64,000 nucleotides of DNA, taken from the NCBI GenBank assembly GCA_943908475.1, contig CALTTG010000005.1, positions 61,244 through 125,243 of the forward strand. The letters run 5' to 3'. Positions 35,917-43,709 of the stretch are shown here, piece after piece. The translations under genes and the position numbers were made by a program. How positions within the stretch are numbered: position 1 is the stretch's first letter; each line of letters starts with the position of its first letter. The stretch is from an uncultured Burkholderiales bacterium. Its GTDB lineage: Bacteria > Pseudomonadota > Gammaproteobacteria > Burkholderiales > Burkholderiaceae_C. The notes below the pieces were generated by a model. The model was not told where the DNA came from and did not search any database. It worked only from the letters and a program-made list of their open reading frames with translations.

Positions 35917-37344
35917 TCAATTGACAATGTAGCAAGCCTCCCGATTGTCAATGCTCGACAAGCCTGCCACCGTTTCTGCACGAACCGTCGAGCAAACATA
36001 TTGCCCTTTGGATGCATTGATGCGAGACGTGTAATTGGTCTCTTGCGAAGAAAATTCAACCGCTGACAATTGATTTTGTTTCGTCACACTGTCGTAGATT
36101 TTGTGCGACAGGACGTACCGAGAAATACCATTGAAAACAACCGCACCCCATGATTGATTGAGCCGAAAAACACCCGAGGAAAAAGACGTCGAAGAGTAGT
36201 TCAACACAGGAGCAGGAGGAACGCCTGCGCGGAAGGTCTTGCAACCGGGCGCTGTCACCAAGTAGGACTGAATCGAAACATTAGAGCCCGACCCAACAAC
36301 ATTACGCCCCGTCAGGCAGACGATGTAACTCCCGCCAGACGACAGGTTGTTGATGTCAATGCTCCGACTCTGACTGCTCAACAGCGAAGTTCTGTCAACC
36401 CTGCCTTGGGTTGACAACGTCAGCAGCTGTCGCTGGACAGGCGGCGCATCCGAGGCCGGGATACTGCCCCATGAAATGCGCGCGCTCGTGATACCTGTTG
36501 GAGTAACCAGAGGCTGCGCCAGCAGCATTTCAGGTGTCTTTTGAGCCCCTTCCGCATGGGTATTGAAGGGACGATAGGCGGCGGGGTCGTCACCTGCCTT
36601 GCGCATCTCGTTTTGAATCCAAGCGATCATGGACGAGTCGTATGAACGCAGCGCAGTCAATCCAAGAGTGTTCGCCCTTTTGAAAGTGCCGATCTGGGCA
36701 GGCGTGCCGGATGGCGAGAACCAATACAAGCCGCCGCCACTGTCCCCCGTGTCGGTGTGAGGAAGGCTGGTGTCGAAATAGGACACGCCTTCCGGCGAGT
36801 CACCCACAGCACGCCCAGACAGAGCATCGGCAATGGAGAAACCACCATCGGTGTACGGCAACCCATCGATCGAAGTCCACGCAGCCCTGACCACACCACC
36901 CGCGTAACCAACACCAAACAATGTCCCAAATTCACCGTAAGCTTGAAGACTAATCGCTTGTCCAATTGCTGGAAAATCCGTGAGTGGAGGGAAATTTTCG
37001 CCCTGAGGAAGATTGATGGCGGTCGAAAGCCTGCAAATTGCAAAATCGCTTTGCAGTCCATAAGACATGCATGCAGTCATGCCGCTTTCGCCATAGCCGT
37101 TCTTAAAAACCGCATCCACAGAATCACTGTGGTCGGTAAGCGCCACCCACCGAGGAGCAATCTGCACAGCCGACGCACTATCACCGCCTGGATATGAGTA
37201 TTTTCCGACGAGTTTCCAGACACGCGTTTCCTGACCGTTACTCGGATTGATCGAGGGTTTGTTCAATGGATCATAACCATTGACCAGGGCCTGCGCTGTT
37301 GGCGCCAAGACCAGACACAAAGCAGCAATGAACAATCGACTCAC
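35917..37344 (-). CDS. Trypsin-like (S1) secreted serine protease with fibronectin-like repeats
   Basis: 475 residues from GTG 37344, preceded by GGAAGGA at good distance. Signal peptide MSRLFIAALCLVLAPTAQA, then LVNGYDP, resembling the mature trypsin N-terminus. Catalytic triad: His in WVALTDHSDS (about residue 73), Asp in SDFAICRLS (about 100), Ser in TGDSGGGLYW (about 202). Two fibronectin-III-like domains follow (about 285-370, 378-470), with cysteines near CLTG, CKTF, CSTV and CYIVN. The whole gene is visibly richer in A+T than all neighbours, with runs such as attttgtttcgtcac rare elsewhere. It is bracketed by the 105-bp repeats, pointing to recent acquisition. The active site looks intact; the expected sorting tail lies beyond the stop. 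Confidence 0.87.
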   Translation of the reverse strand: MSRLFIAALCLVLAPTAQALVNGYDPLNKPSINPSNGQETRVWKLVGKYSYPGGDSASAVQIAPRWVALTDHSDSVDAVFKNGYGESGMTACMSYGLQSDFAICRLSTAINLPQGENFPPLTDFPAIGQAISLQAYGEFGTLFGVGYAGGVVRAAWTSIDGLPYTDGGFSIADALSGRAVGDSPEGVSYFDTSLPHTDTGDSGGGLYWFSPSGTPAQIGTFKRANTLGLTALRSYDSSMIAWIQNEMRKAGDDPAAYRPFNTHAEGAQKTPEMLLAQPLVTPTGITSARISWGSIPASDAPPVQRQLLTLSTQGRVDRTSLLSSQSRSIDINNLSSGGSYIVCLTGRNVVGSGSNVSIQSYLVTAPGCKTFRAGVPPAPVLNYSSTSFSSGVFRLNQSWGAVVFNGISRYVLSHKIYDSVTKQNQLSAVEFSSQETNYTSRINASKGQYVCSTVRAETVAGLSSIDNREACYIVN

Positions 37345-37414
37345 AACCTATCCTTCCAAAATTAAGAATTAATGGGGCACTGCCGTCTGATTACCTTGTC
37401 GCAGAATAGCCCTG

Positions 37415-37519
37415 CCCCCAAGCCCTGATCGTTCAGAGCTTGCGCATGCGCGGCGATGCCGTCCGCGCTGCGCGAAACGCCATCAGCCCCAGCCCGGCCA
37501 ACAACATGGCCAGCGACTC
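37415..37519 (+). repeat. 105-bp direct repeat, right copy
   Basis: Identical to 35800-35904. Here the minus-strand PEP-CTERM tail is continuous with an intact gene (37433-37951), while the first 18 bases duplicate the end of the HAF gene without a gene attached. This makes the junction HAF end/PEP-CTERM end the likely ancestral sequence. Confidence 0.97.
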
Positions 37520-37951
37520 CGGCTCAGGCACGGCGGGCATGACGGTGGCCAGCGAGCCATGGTAGGCGTGCAGCCCCCCCAACACCGACCCTGACACGGT
37601 AAGTGTGTGCACCCCTGGGGCCAGGTTCAGGTCCGAAAACTTGTAGGCGGTATTGAACGGAATGAGCGCCAGGGCCTCGCCGTCGATCTTGACCGACGAA
37701 AACGTGACCGAACCCCACGTGGGGGTGAGCGAGCCCGCCACACCCGACAGGGTGGCCAGGTCAAAGGTGAATTCGTGCGTGAACGTGGTCGGCCACCAGC
37801 TGGCCAGCACCCCGGCATACAACTCGGGCGCCGAGGTCAGCGGGGTGTGAGGCGTCAGCGACGCGCCGGGCAAAGCCAAACTCACAGAAGCCTGAGCCAA
37901 CGAAGCGGCCAGGGTCAGCGACAAACCGAGAAGGGGGCGAGCAATGTTCAT
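37433..37951 (-). CDS. FxDxA-type PEP-CTERM surface protein
   Basis: 172 residues from ATG 37951 with AGGGG upstream (a GTG two codons earlier is in frame). Signal peptide (MNIARPLLGLSLTLAASLAQ, cleavage near ASV), a small beta-rich domain containing FTFDLA (the FxDxA motif, about 62-67), and a C-terminal PEP-CTERM: VPEPESLAM, hydrophobic LLAGLGLMAF, basic end RMRKL. PEP-CTERM tails are cleaved by an exosortase (EpsH/XrtA type) in exopolysaccharide-producing bacteria; no exosortase is in this window. Last 29 codons lie in the right repeat copy. Confidence 0.88.
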   Translation of the reverse strand: MNIARPLLGLSLTLAASLAQASVSLALPGASLTPHTPLTSAPELYAGVLASWWPTTFTHEFTFDLATLSGVAGSLTPTWGSVTFSSVKIDGEALALIPFNTAYKFSDLNLAPGVHTLTVSGSVLGGLHAYHGSLATVMPAVPEPESLAMLLAGLGLMAFRAARTASPRMRKL

Positions 37952-38071
37952 GGGCACCCCTCGAAGGGCGGCAAGATGGGTCTCTCAGGTTACCCGATCA
38001 CCGTGAAAATTGCACAAATTTCTTGTAACGAACTCCTGCCCAACGTGTTCATGGGCCGGAGCATCGGACGC

Positions 38072-38102
38072 AAAAAAGCCCCGCACTGCGGGGCTTTTTT
38101 TT
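38072..38102. terminator. Bidirectional terminator between pckG and the PEP-CTERM gene region
   Basis: Stem GCCCCGC/GCGGGGC extended by A6 on the left and T8 on the right, loop ACT, so it ends with a U-run on either strand. It lies behind pckG (stop 38157, minus strand). An 11-base G run (38103-38113) directly follows. Confidence 0.85.
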
Positions 38103-38156
38103 GGGGGGGGGGGAACTCAATCACGCCTGCATGGCGAGGCGCAGCCCCGCCGGGCC

Positions 38157-40013
38157 TCAGGCCGCCAGGCGTTGAGCCAGCTTGGCCTTGGTGGCGGGCA
38201 TTTCGGCCGGCAGGTTGTACGACAGCTGGGTGAACAGCTCGTCGTGCAGCTTCAGCTCTTGCTCCCAAGCCGCCTTGTCGATGCCAATCACCGACTGGAA
38301 CTGGTCCTTGGTGAAGTTCAGGCCGTTCCAGTTGATGTCTTCGTAGTTGGGGCTCAGGCCGAAGGCGTTTTCGGTGCCCGTGGCCTTGCCTTCCAGGCGG
38401 CCCACCATCCACTCCAGCACGCGCATGTTTTCGCTGTAGCCAGGCCACACGAACTTGCCGTCGGCACCCTTGCGGAACCAGTTCACGCAGTAGATCTTGG
38501 GCAGCGCGTGGCCGGCGGCCTGCAGCTTGGCGCCCAGGTTCAGCCAGTGCTGGAAGTAGTCGCTCATGTTGTAGCCCATGAAGGGCAGCATGGCGAACGG
38601 GTCGCGACGCACCACGCCTTGCTGACCGAAGGCAGCAGCCGTGGTTTCAGAACCCATGGTGGCGGCCATGTAGACGCCTTCGGTCCAGTCGCGGGCTTCG
38701 GTCACCAGGGGCACGGTGGTCGAGCGGCGGCCGCCGAAGATGAAGGCGTCGATCGCCACACCGGCGGGGTTGTCCCACTCGCTGTCCAGGGCCGGGTTGT
38801 TGGTGGCGGCCACGGTGAAGCGGGCGTTCGGGTGAGCGGCCTTGGCGCCCTTTTCCTTGGCGATGGCCGGCGTCCAGTCGTTGCCTTGCCAGTCGGTCAG
38901 GTGAGCGGGCAGCTCGTCGGTCATCGACTCCCACCACACGTCGCCGTCGTCGGTCAGGGCCACGTTCGTGAAGATCACGTCGCGGTCGAGCGACTTCATG
39001 CAGTTGAAGTTGGTCAGGGTGTTGGTGCCCGGGGCCACGCCGAAGTAGCCGGCTTCAGGGTTGATGGCGTAGAGCTTGCCGTCTTGCCCGGGCTTGATCC
39101 AGGCGATGTCGTCACCGATGGTGGTGACCTTCCAGCCGTTGTAGCCCTCGGGCGGGATCAGCATGGAGAAGTTGGTCTTGCCGCAGGCCGAGGGAAAGGC
39201 GGCAGCAACGTGGTACTTCTTGCCTTCGGGGTTGGTCACGCCCAACAGCAGCATGTGCTCGGCCAGCCAGCCTTGGTCGCGACCCATGGTGGAGGCGATG
39301 CGCAGGGCGAAGCACTTCTTGCCCAGCAGCGCGTTGCCGCCGTAGCCCGAACCGTAGGACCAGATCTCGCGGGTGGCGGGGTAGTGGACGATGTACTTGG
39401 TGTCGGGGTTGCAAGGCCAAGCCACGTCCTTCTGACCTTCGGCCAGGGGGGCACCCACGGTGTGCACGCAAGGCACGAACTCGCCGTCGGCACCCAGCAC
39501 GTCGATCACGCCCTTGCCCATGCGGGTCATGAGCTTCATGTTGACGGCCACATAGGCGCTGTCGGACAACTCGACGCCGATGTGGGCGATGTCCGAACCC
39601 AGGGGGCCCATGGAGAACGGCACCACGTACAGGGTGCGGCCCTTCATGGCGCCCTTGAACAGGGCGTTTTCACCGGTTTGCAGCTTGGCGCGCATTTCAG
39701 CGGGCTCACACCAGTTGTTGGTGGGGCCGGCATCTTCCTTGCGGTCGGAGCAGATGAAGGTGCGGTCTTCGACGCGGGCGACGTCGGAGGGGTGGGTCCA
39801 GGCCAGGTAAGAGTTGGGGCGCAGCTCCGGGTTCAGCTTCTTGAACGAACCAGCGGCCACCAGTTGGGCGCACAAACGGTCGTACTCTTCCGTGGTGCCG
39901 TCGCACCAGTAGATGTCTTTGGGCTGCAACAAGGCGGCCATGTCGGCCACCCAAGCGATCAATTTGGCGTTTTTGACGTAAGCAGGTGCGTTCACCTGTG
40001 CGGCGGTTGTCAT
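38157..40013 (-). CDS. pckG: Phosphoenolpyruvate carboxykinase (GTP)
   Basis: 618 residues from ATG 40013, with GGAG upstream; the longer frame to 40055 lacks family sequence. Converts oxaloacetate and GTP to phosphoenolpyruvate, CO2 and GDP in the cytosol (gluconeogenesis). Key motifs: the P-loop [12 protein letters not shown] near 285, with the reactive Cys; the metal/substrate region [10 protein letters not shown] near 312-321; RYNIPNPEG-type substrate loop; and [20 protein letters not shown] near 523-542 for the nucleotide site. Length is normal for the GTP family (about 600-620), distinct from ATP-type PckA. Single gene with its own terminator at 38072 and a symmetric element in the leader at 40040-40079. 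Confidence 0.97.
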   Translation of the reverse strand: MTTAAQVNAPAYVKNAKLIAWVADMAALLQPKDIYWCDGTTEEYDRLCAQLVAAGSFKKLNPELRPNSYLAWTHPSDVARVEDRTFICSDRKEDAGPTNNWCEPAEMRAKLQTGENALFKGAMKGRTLYVVPFSMGPLGSDIAHIGVELSDSAYVAVNMKLMTRMGKGVIDVLGADGEFVPCVHTVGAPLAEGQKDVAWPCNPDTKYIVHYPATREIWSYGSGYGGNALLGKKCFALRIASTMGRDQGWLAEHMLLLGVTNPEGKKYHVAAAFPSACGKTNFSMLIPPEGYNGWKVTTIGDDIAWIKPGQDGKLYAINPEAGYFGVAPGTNTLTNFNCMKSLDRDVIFTNVALTDDGDVWWESMTDELPAHLTDWQGNDWTPAIAKEKGAKAAHPNARFTVAATNNPALDSEWDNPAGVAIDAFIFGGRRSTTVPLVTEARDWTEGVYMAATMGSETTAAAFGQQGVVRRDPFAMLPFMGYNMSDYFQHWLNLGAKLQAAGHALPKIYCVNWFRKGADGKFVWPGYSENMRVLEWMVGRLEGKATGTENAFGLSPNYEDINWNGLNFTKDQFQSVIGIDKAAWEQELKLHDELFTQLSYNLPAEMPATKAKLAQRLAA

Positions 40014-40039
40014 GACGAAAGCTCCAAAAGTTAAATCAA

Positions 40040-40079
40040 GGTCTCGACAGCACACCGCTTGGCATGCGCTCTCGAGACC
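40040..40079 (-). promoter_or_regulatory. Inverted repeat in the pckG leader
   Basis: Arms GGTCTCGACAGC (40040-40051) and GCTCTCGAGACC (40068-40079) are complementary in 11 of 12 positions, separated by 16 bases. The right end is 27 bases upstream of the pckG ATG. Could be an mRNA hairpin or a dyad operator. Confidence 0.4.
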
Positions 40080-40229
40080 ACCCCGTGGGGGCCCATTGAC
40101 GCGTGTCTGGCTCGTTTGAGCGAAGCCCTCTAGTTTAGTTCATGCGAGGTTTCCTGCAATTCCCCCCGTTTCGTGGGGGAGCCAGACGACTTCGTGACGG
40201 ACTTCACGCCACCACGCGAACAAGGGGGG

Positions 40230-40246
40230 CGCAGGCCGAGCCTGCG
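40230..40246 (+). other. GC hairpin in the leader of the ABC transporter operon
   Basis: CGCAGGC-CGA-GCCTGCG forms a perfect 7-bp stem with a 3-base loop; flanking GGGC/GCCC could extend it with a bulge. It lies 45 bases upstream of the permease start. It is too small for the molybdenum-cofactor riboswitch and has no U-run. Confidence 0.35.
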
Positions 40247-40290
40247 GCCCTTGCCCGACAATGGCGCATCAACCAACCGGGCAGGGGCAG

Positions 40291-41016
40291 ATGACCGACT
40301 TCGAGATCGACGCGCTGTGGCTGAGTGCTCAGATTGCACTGATCACCGTGCTGATCTGCCTGCCACTGGCCATGGTGGTGGCCTCCTGGGCGGGCCGACG
40401 CCGTGGGCCTGGCCGCTGGGTGCTCGATGCCTGCTTGCTGTTGCCCATGAGCCTGTCGCCGGCCGTGGTGGGTTGGGCGGTGTTGCGCATTTTTGGCGGC
40501 GATGGCCCGATCGGCGAGCCCATGCGTGAGGTGTTCGGCTGGCACCTCCGGCTCGTGCCCGACGGTCTGCTGCTGATCGCCATCGGCATCACCCTGCCCT
40601 TGATGATTAGGCTGATGCGCCCGGCCTTTGAATCGGTGGACACCAGCCGCGTCATGACGGCACGCACCCTGGGCGCCAACCGTTGGGACGCCTGGTGGCA
40701 CGTGACGGCCGCACAGGCGCGCCCGGCCATCCTGTCGGCCTTGACCTTGGGTTTCGCCTGCGCGTGGGGTGAGAGCGGCGCCTCGTTGGTGCTGGCGGCC
40801 GCGCTGCAGGCCGATTCACCCAACACCCCGGTCGGGGGCACCGTGCCCCTGACCATCGTGAGCGCCTTGCAAACCGAACGCGGACAACACATCGGGCTGC
40901 GCCTGTGCCTGATTTCGCTGGGGGTGGCCTTGAGCGCCACCCTGCTGAGCGAGTGGGCCCACCAACGTTGGCGCCGTCGCTCCCTGCCCCAGGGTGCACG
41001 GGGGGTGGCCGCATGA
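40291..41016 (+). CDS. ModB-like ABC transporter permease
   Basis: 241 residues from ATG 40291 with AGGGG seven bases upstream (an earlier ATG at 40261 has no SD). Five to six membrane segments: about 8-28, 43-65, 90-115, 145-170, 195-225. The cytoplasmic EAA loop TARTLGANRWDAWWHVTAAQ, at about 125-144, contacts the ATPase. This is the fold of molybdate/tungstate permease ModB, usually 220-230 residues. The next gene overlaps by ATGA and encodes a ModC-like subunit, and a MOSC-domain gene follows, supporting a molybdenum link. No periplasmic binding protein (ModA) gene is present upstream or downstream, so the pair may use an unlinked one or have another role. Confidence 0.8.
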   Translation: MTDFEIDALWLSAQIALITVLICLPLAMVVASWAGRRRGPGRWVLDACLLLPMSLSPAVVGWAVLRIFGGDGPIGEPMREVFGWHLRLVPDGLLLIAIGITLPLMIRLMRPAFESVDTSRVMTARTLGANRWDAWWHVTAAQARPAILSALTLGFACAWGESGASLVLAAALQADSPNTPVGGTVPLTIVSALQTERGQHIGLRLCLISLGVALSATLLSEWAHQRWRRRSLPQGARGVAA

Positions 41017-42158
41017 GCATCGCCACCGCCGCGCTGAATGTCGAGTTGCGATTGCTGCAGGCCGGCTTTGACATCCAGGCGCAGTTTCGGGTCGCCCCAG
41101 GCCATGTCTGCGCCCTGACCGGTCGCCCAGGCGCAGGCAAAACCGCCTTGTTGCAGAGCGTAGTGGGCTTGTTGCCCGCTCAAGGCGGCCGAATCTCTCT
41201 GGGTACAGAAACGCTGTACGACCCCAGCAACCACACCGACCTGCCACCGGAAAATCGCCAGATTGGCTGGTTAGACGGCGAAGGCCTGCTGTTCCATCAC
41301 CTCAACGTGTTGGACAACCTGCGGTTCAGCTGGAAACGCTGCCATCATCCCCGAGAGGGCCTGAGCCTCGATGGGGTCATCGACTGGCTGGGCCTGCGCC
41401 CTGTGCTGCAAGACTGGCCGAAACACCTCACGCCGCTGGTGCGCCAGAAGGTGGCGCTGGGCCGCGCCTTGCTGGCCTCGCCGCGCGCCCTGGTGCTCTA
41501 CAAGCCCCTGAAAGACATTCCAGCGCACGAACAGCCCGAACTGCTGGACCTGCTCAGCGAGTTGCGCACGCGCTACCCCATGCCCGTGGTGCTGGTGCCC
41601 GACAAGCTCGACGACGTGGTGCGCTTGGCCGATGAGGTCGTGCTGTTGCACGAAGGTCGTGTCGCCAGCGCGGGGAGCGTGGCCCGCATCCTGTCGGATG
41701 TGTCGCTGGCCACCTTCTTGGACGGCGCACACGCCGGCTTTGTGCTGGAAGGCAAGGTCAAGCAGCACGACATCGACTGGCTGCTTTCGGAGGTCATCGT
41801 GGCCGGACAGACCATCACCGTGCCAGCCGTGCTGGCGGCCGAGGGCAAGCCGGTGCGGCTCAAGCTGCGCGCACGCGACGTCAACGTTCACCTTCAGCCG
41901 ATTCAGGATCCGGCCGTCTCCAACGAACTCAAGGGCCGCATCGCCCAGGTGATGCTGGCCGGCGATCACGGCTCGTACGGGGCGGTGGTCGTGGAGTTGC
42001 AGCATTACCTCGACGCCCTCGACCCCCTGCCGGCGGCGGCCGACGTGGTCTGGGCCCTGCTCACCCGCCGATCCATTCAGCAGATGAACTTGGCCCCCGG
42101 CATGGATTGCCACGTGAGCTTCAAGGCCATGGCGGTGACAGCCATGCCACGGGTCTGA
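41013..42158 (+). CDS. ModC-like ABC subunit with lost catalytic motifs
   Basis: 381 residues from ATG 41013 (ATGA overlap with the permease). Walker A GRPGAGKT near 37-44 is intact. The other ATPase motifs are altered: the signature expected as LSGGQ reads PLVRQKVALGRAL (about 144-156); Walker B, normally LLLDEP, reads LVLYKPL (about 161-167), so the Mg-binding Asp and catalytic Glu are absent; and the switch His in the VTHD position reads VPDK (about 195). The C-terminal about 150 residues match the ModC TOBE/Mop regulatory part (GRIAQVMLAGDHGSYGAVVV). It probably binds but cannot hydrolyse ATP, unless other residues compensate. There is no sign of frameshift, so it appears maintained. Confidence 0.85.
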   Translation: MSIATAALNVELRLLQAGFDIQAQFRVAPGHVCALTGRPGAGKTALLQSVVGLLPAQGGRISLGTETLYDPSNHTDLPPENRQIGWLDGEGLLFHHLNVLDNLRFSWKRCHHPREGLSLDGVIDWLGLRPVLQDWPKHLTPLVRQKVALGRALLASPRALVLYKPLKDIPAHEQPELLDLLSELRTRYPMPVVLVPDKLDDVVRLADEVVLLHEGRVASAGSVARILSDVSLATFLDGAHAGFVLEGKVKQHDIDWLLSEVIVAGQTITVPAVLAAEGKPVRLKLRARDVNVHLQPIQDPAVSNELKGRIAQVMLAGDHGSYGAVVVELQHYLDALDPLPAAADVVWALLTRRSIQQMNLAPGMDCHVSFKAMAVTAMPRV

Positions 42159-42170
42159 GATACTGGCCCG

Positions 42171-42770
42171 ATGAGCTTGCTGCCACGCCAGATCCTGTCG
42201 ATCAATGTCGGACAGGCGCAACCCATCGAGATCCAGGGCCGCCGCATCATGACGGCGATCGGCAAGCGCCCGGTCAGCCGCCTGGATGAGCCCGCTCGGA
42301 TCGACGTGGGCCCATTGGGCCTGAGCTTGGACGAACAGGTCGACACCGAGGTTCACGGTGGACTGGCCAAAGCGGTGTACGCCTACCCGCACGAGCATTA
42401 CGCGTTCTGGCAGACGGTCCGCGCGCAAGCGGGGGTGGCGGGCTGGGACGAGCCCGTGCCCCATGGCCTGCTGGGTGAAAACTTGACCCTGACGGGCCTG
42501 CTGGAGGCCGATGCCTTCATCGGCGACGTGCTGCAGTTCCCAGACTGTGCGCTGGCCATCAGCGAACCCCGCCAGCCTTGCTACAAATTCGAAGCCGTGA
42601 TGGGCTTCAAGCACGCCCCGAAAATGATGGCGCAGTCGGGCTTTTGTGGTTTCTACCTCAGCGTTCGCCAACGGGGCACGCTGGCGGCGGGCGACAGTTA
42701 CGAGGTCATCCCGGGCCCTCGGGAGGTCAGCATCGCCGAGTTGTTTGCCGTCAAGATGAAGCGCCGTTGA
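42171..42770 (+). CDS. MOSC-domain protein (YiiM-like)
   Basis: 199 residues, 12 bases behind the ModC-like gene. MOSC features: GPLGLSLDEQVD near 45-56, VHGGLAKAVYAY near 61-72, GENLTLTGL near 103-111, and the conserved Cys in EPRQPCYKFE near 136-145. MOSC domains bind the molybdenum cofactor or transfer sulphur; YiiM-type proteins reduce hydroxylated purines. Place in an operon with molybdate-type transporter genes supports a molybdenum-dependent role. The 3' end overlaps the convergent nucleotidase gene by 20 bp. Soluble, full length for the family. Confidence 0.87.
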   Translation: MSLLPRQILSINVGQAQPIEIQGRRIMTAIGKRPVSRLDEPARIDVGPLGLSLDEQVDTEVHGGLAKAVYAYPHEHYAFWQTVRAQAGVAGWDEPVPHGLLGENLTLTGLLEADAFIGDVLQFPDCALAISEPRQPCYKFEAVMGFKHAPKMMAQSGFCGFYLSVRQRGTLAAGDSYEVIPGPREVSIAELFAVKMKRR

Positions 42771-43668
42771 CGACGCCTGCGGCCACATGGCCCGAGGGCA
42801 CATGCGGGGCCGCATTCTCGACGTGCCCCGTCTGGTCGTCGAAGAAGAAGTCGGGCTCGAAGGCCTTGAGGAAGGTGCCCTTGGGCAGGCCGCCCAGGAA
42901 CATGGCCTCGTCGACCTCGATGTCCCAGTCCATCAGGGTGCGGATGGCCCGCTCGTGTGCCGGCGCGCTTCGCGCCGTGACCAGCGCGGTGCGAATGCGC
43001 ATGGCACCATCTGGCCCCGACAGGCCGTCGTGTTGCAGCGCCTGGAGGGCCTGCAGCAAGGGTTTGAAGGGCCCGTCGGGCAGCGGCTTGTCGGCCTTTT
43101 CCACCTCGTGCTGGTGGAACGCATCCAGCCCGCCCCGCTGGAACACCTGCTCGGCCTCGTCAGAAAACAGCACGGCATCGCCGTCAAAGGCAATGCGCAC
43201 CTCGTTGGGGTGGGCGTCGCCGGCGTGGGCCGCATGGGGCAACACCCGCGCTGCGGGCACGCCAGCCATCAGGGCGGAGCGCACGTCGGCTTCGTTGGTC
43301 GACAGAAACAGGTTGGCGCCCAAGGGGGCCAGGTAAGTCCACGGGCTGCGGCCGCGGGTGAACACGCCTCGGTCGATGGCCAGGCCATGGTGCGTGGCCG
43401 AGCGAAACACGCGCATGCCCGAGACGGGATCGTTGCGAGAGAGGATGACCACCTCCACCCGAGGGCGGTCGGGCTGATTGAAGGCCAGCAGCTTGCGCAC
43501 GAGCGAAAACGCCACACCCGGCCTGGCCGGCTGATCCAGCCGCTGCAACTGCAGCGCCATGTAGGCCCGGTCGTCCTCGCCCTCGAACAGGCGGTTTTCC
43601 TCTTCAAAGTCGAAGAGGGCGCGCGAAGAAATGGCGACCACCAGTCGCCCATCGAGTGATGCAGGCAT
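42751..43668 (-). CDS. Cytosolic 5'-nucleotidase (NT5C1-like family)
   Basis: 305 residues from ATG 43668. The signature RIAFDGDAVLFSDEAE near 160-175 is that of the 5'-nucleotidase family PF06189, with acidic residues binding magnesium; GLDAFHQHE near 183-191 and EVDEAMFLGGLPKG near 258-271 also match. Early ISSRALFDFEEENRLFE near 11-27 supplies the nucleophile-type Asp. It should dephosphorylate nucleoside monophosphates in the cytosol. The longer frame to 43707 has no SD and is less likely. Convergent overlap of 20 bp with the MOSC gene. Confidence 0.87.
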   Translation of the reverse strand: MPASLDGRLVVAISSRALFDFEEENRLFEGEDDRAYMALQLQRLDQPARPGVAFSLVRKLLAFNQPDRPRVEVVILSRNDPVSGMRVFRSATHHGLAIDRGVFTRGRSPWTYLAPLGANLFLSTNEADVRSALMAGVPAARVLPHAAHAGDAHPNEVRIAFDGDAVLFSDEAEQVFQRGGLDAFHQHEVEKADKPLPDGPFKPLLQALQALQHDGLSGPDGAMRIRTALVTARSAPAHERAIRTLMDWDIEVDEAMFLGGLPKGTFLKAFEPDFFFDDQTGHVENAAPHVPSGHVAAGVVNGASS

Positions 43669-43709
43669 GCGGCGATGGTAGCGCGCCCCGCGAGGCGCGC
43701 ACCCCACGA

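Noticed and set aside
35917..35919. TGA as selenocysteine codon in the protease
   Set aside because: No selenoprotein family resemblance; the position is the natural end of the second fibronectin-like domain, so a plain stop is simpler.
35905..37414. Insertion sequence
   Set aside because: No transposase, no terminal inverted repeats and a 105-bp flanking repeat far longer than IS target duplications.
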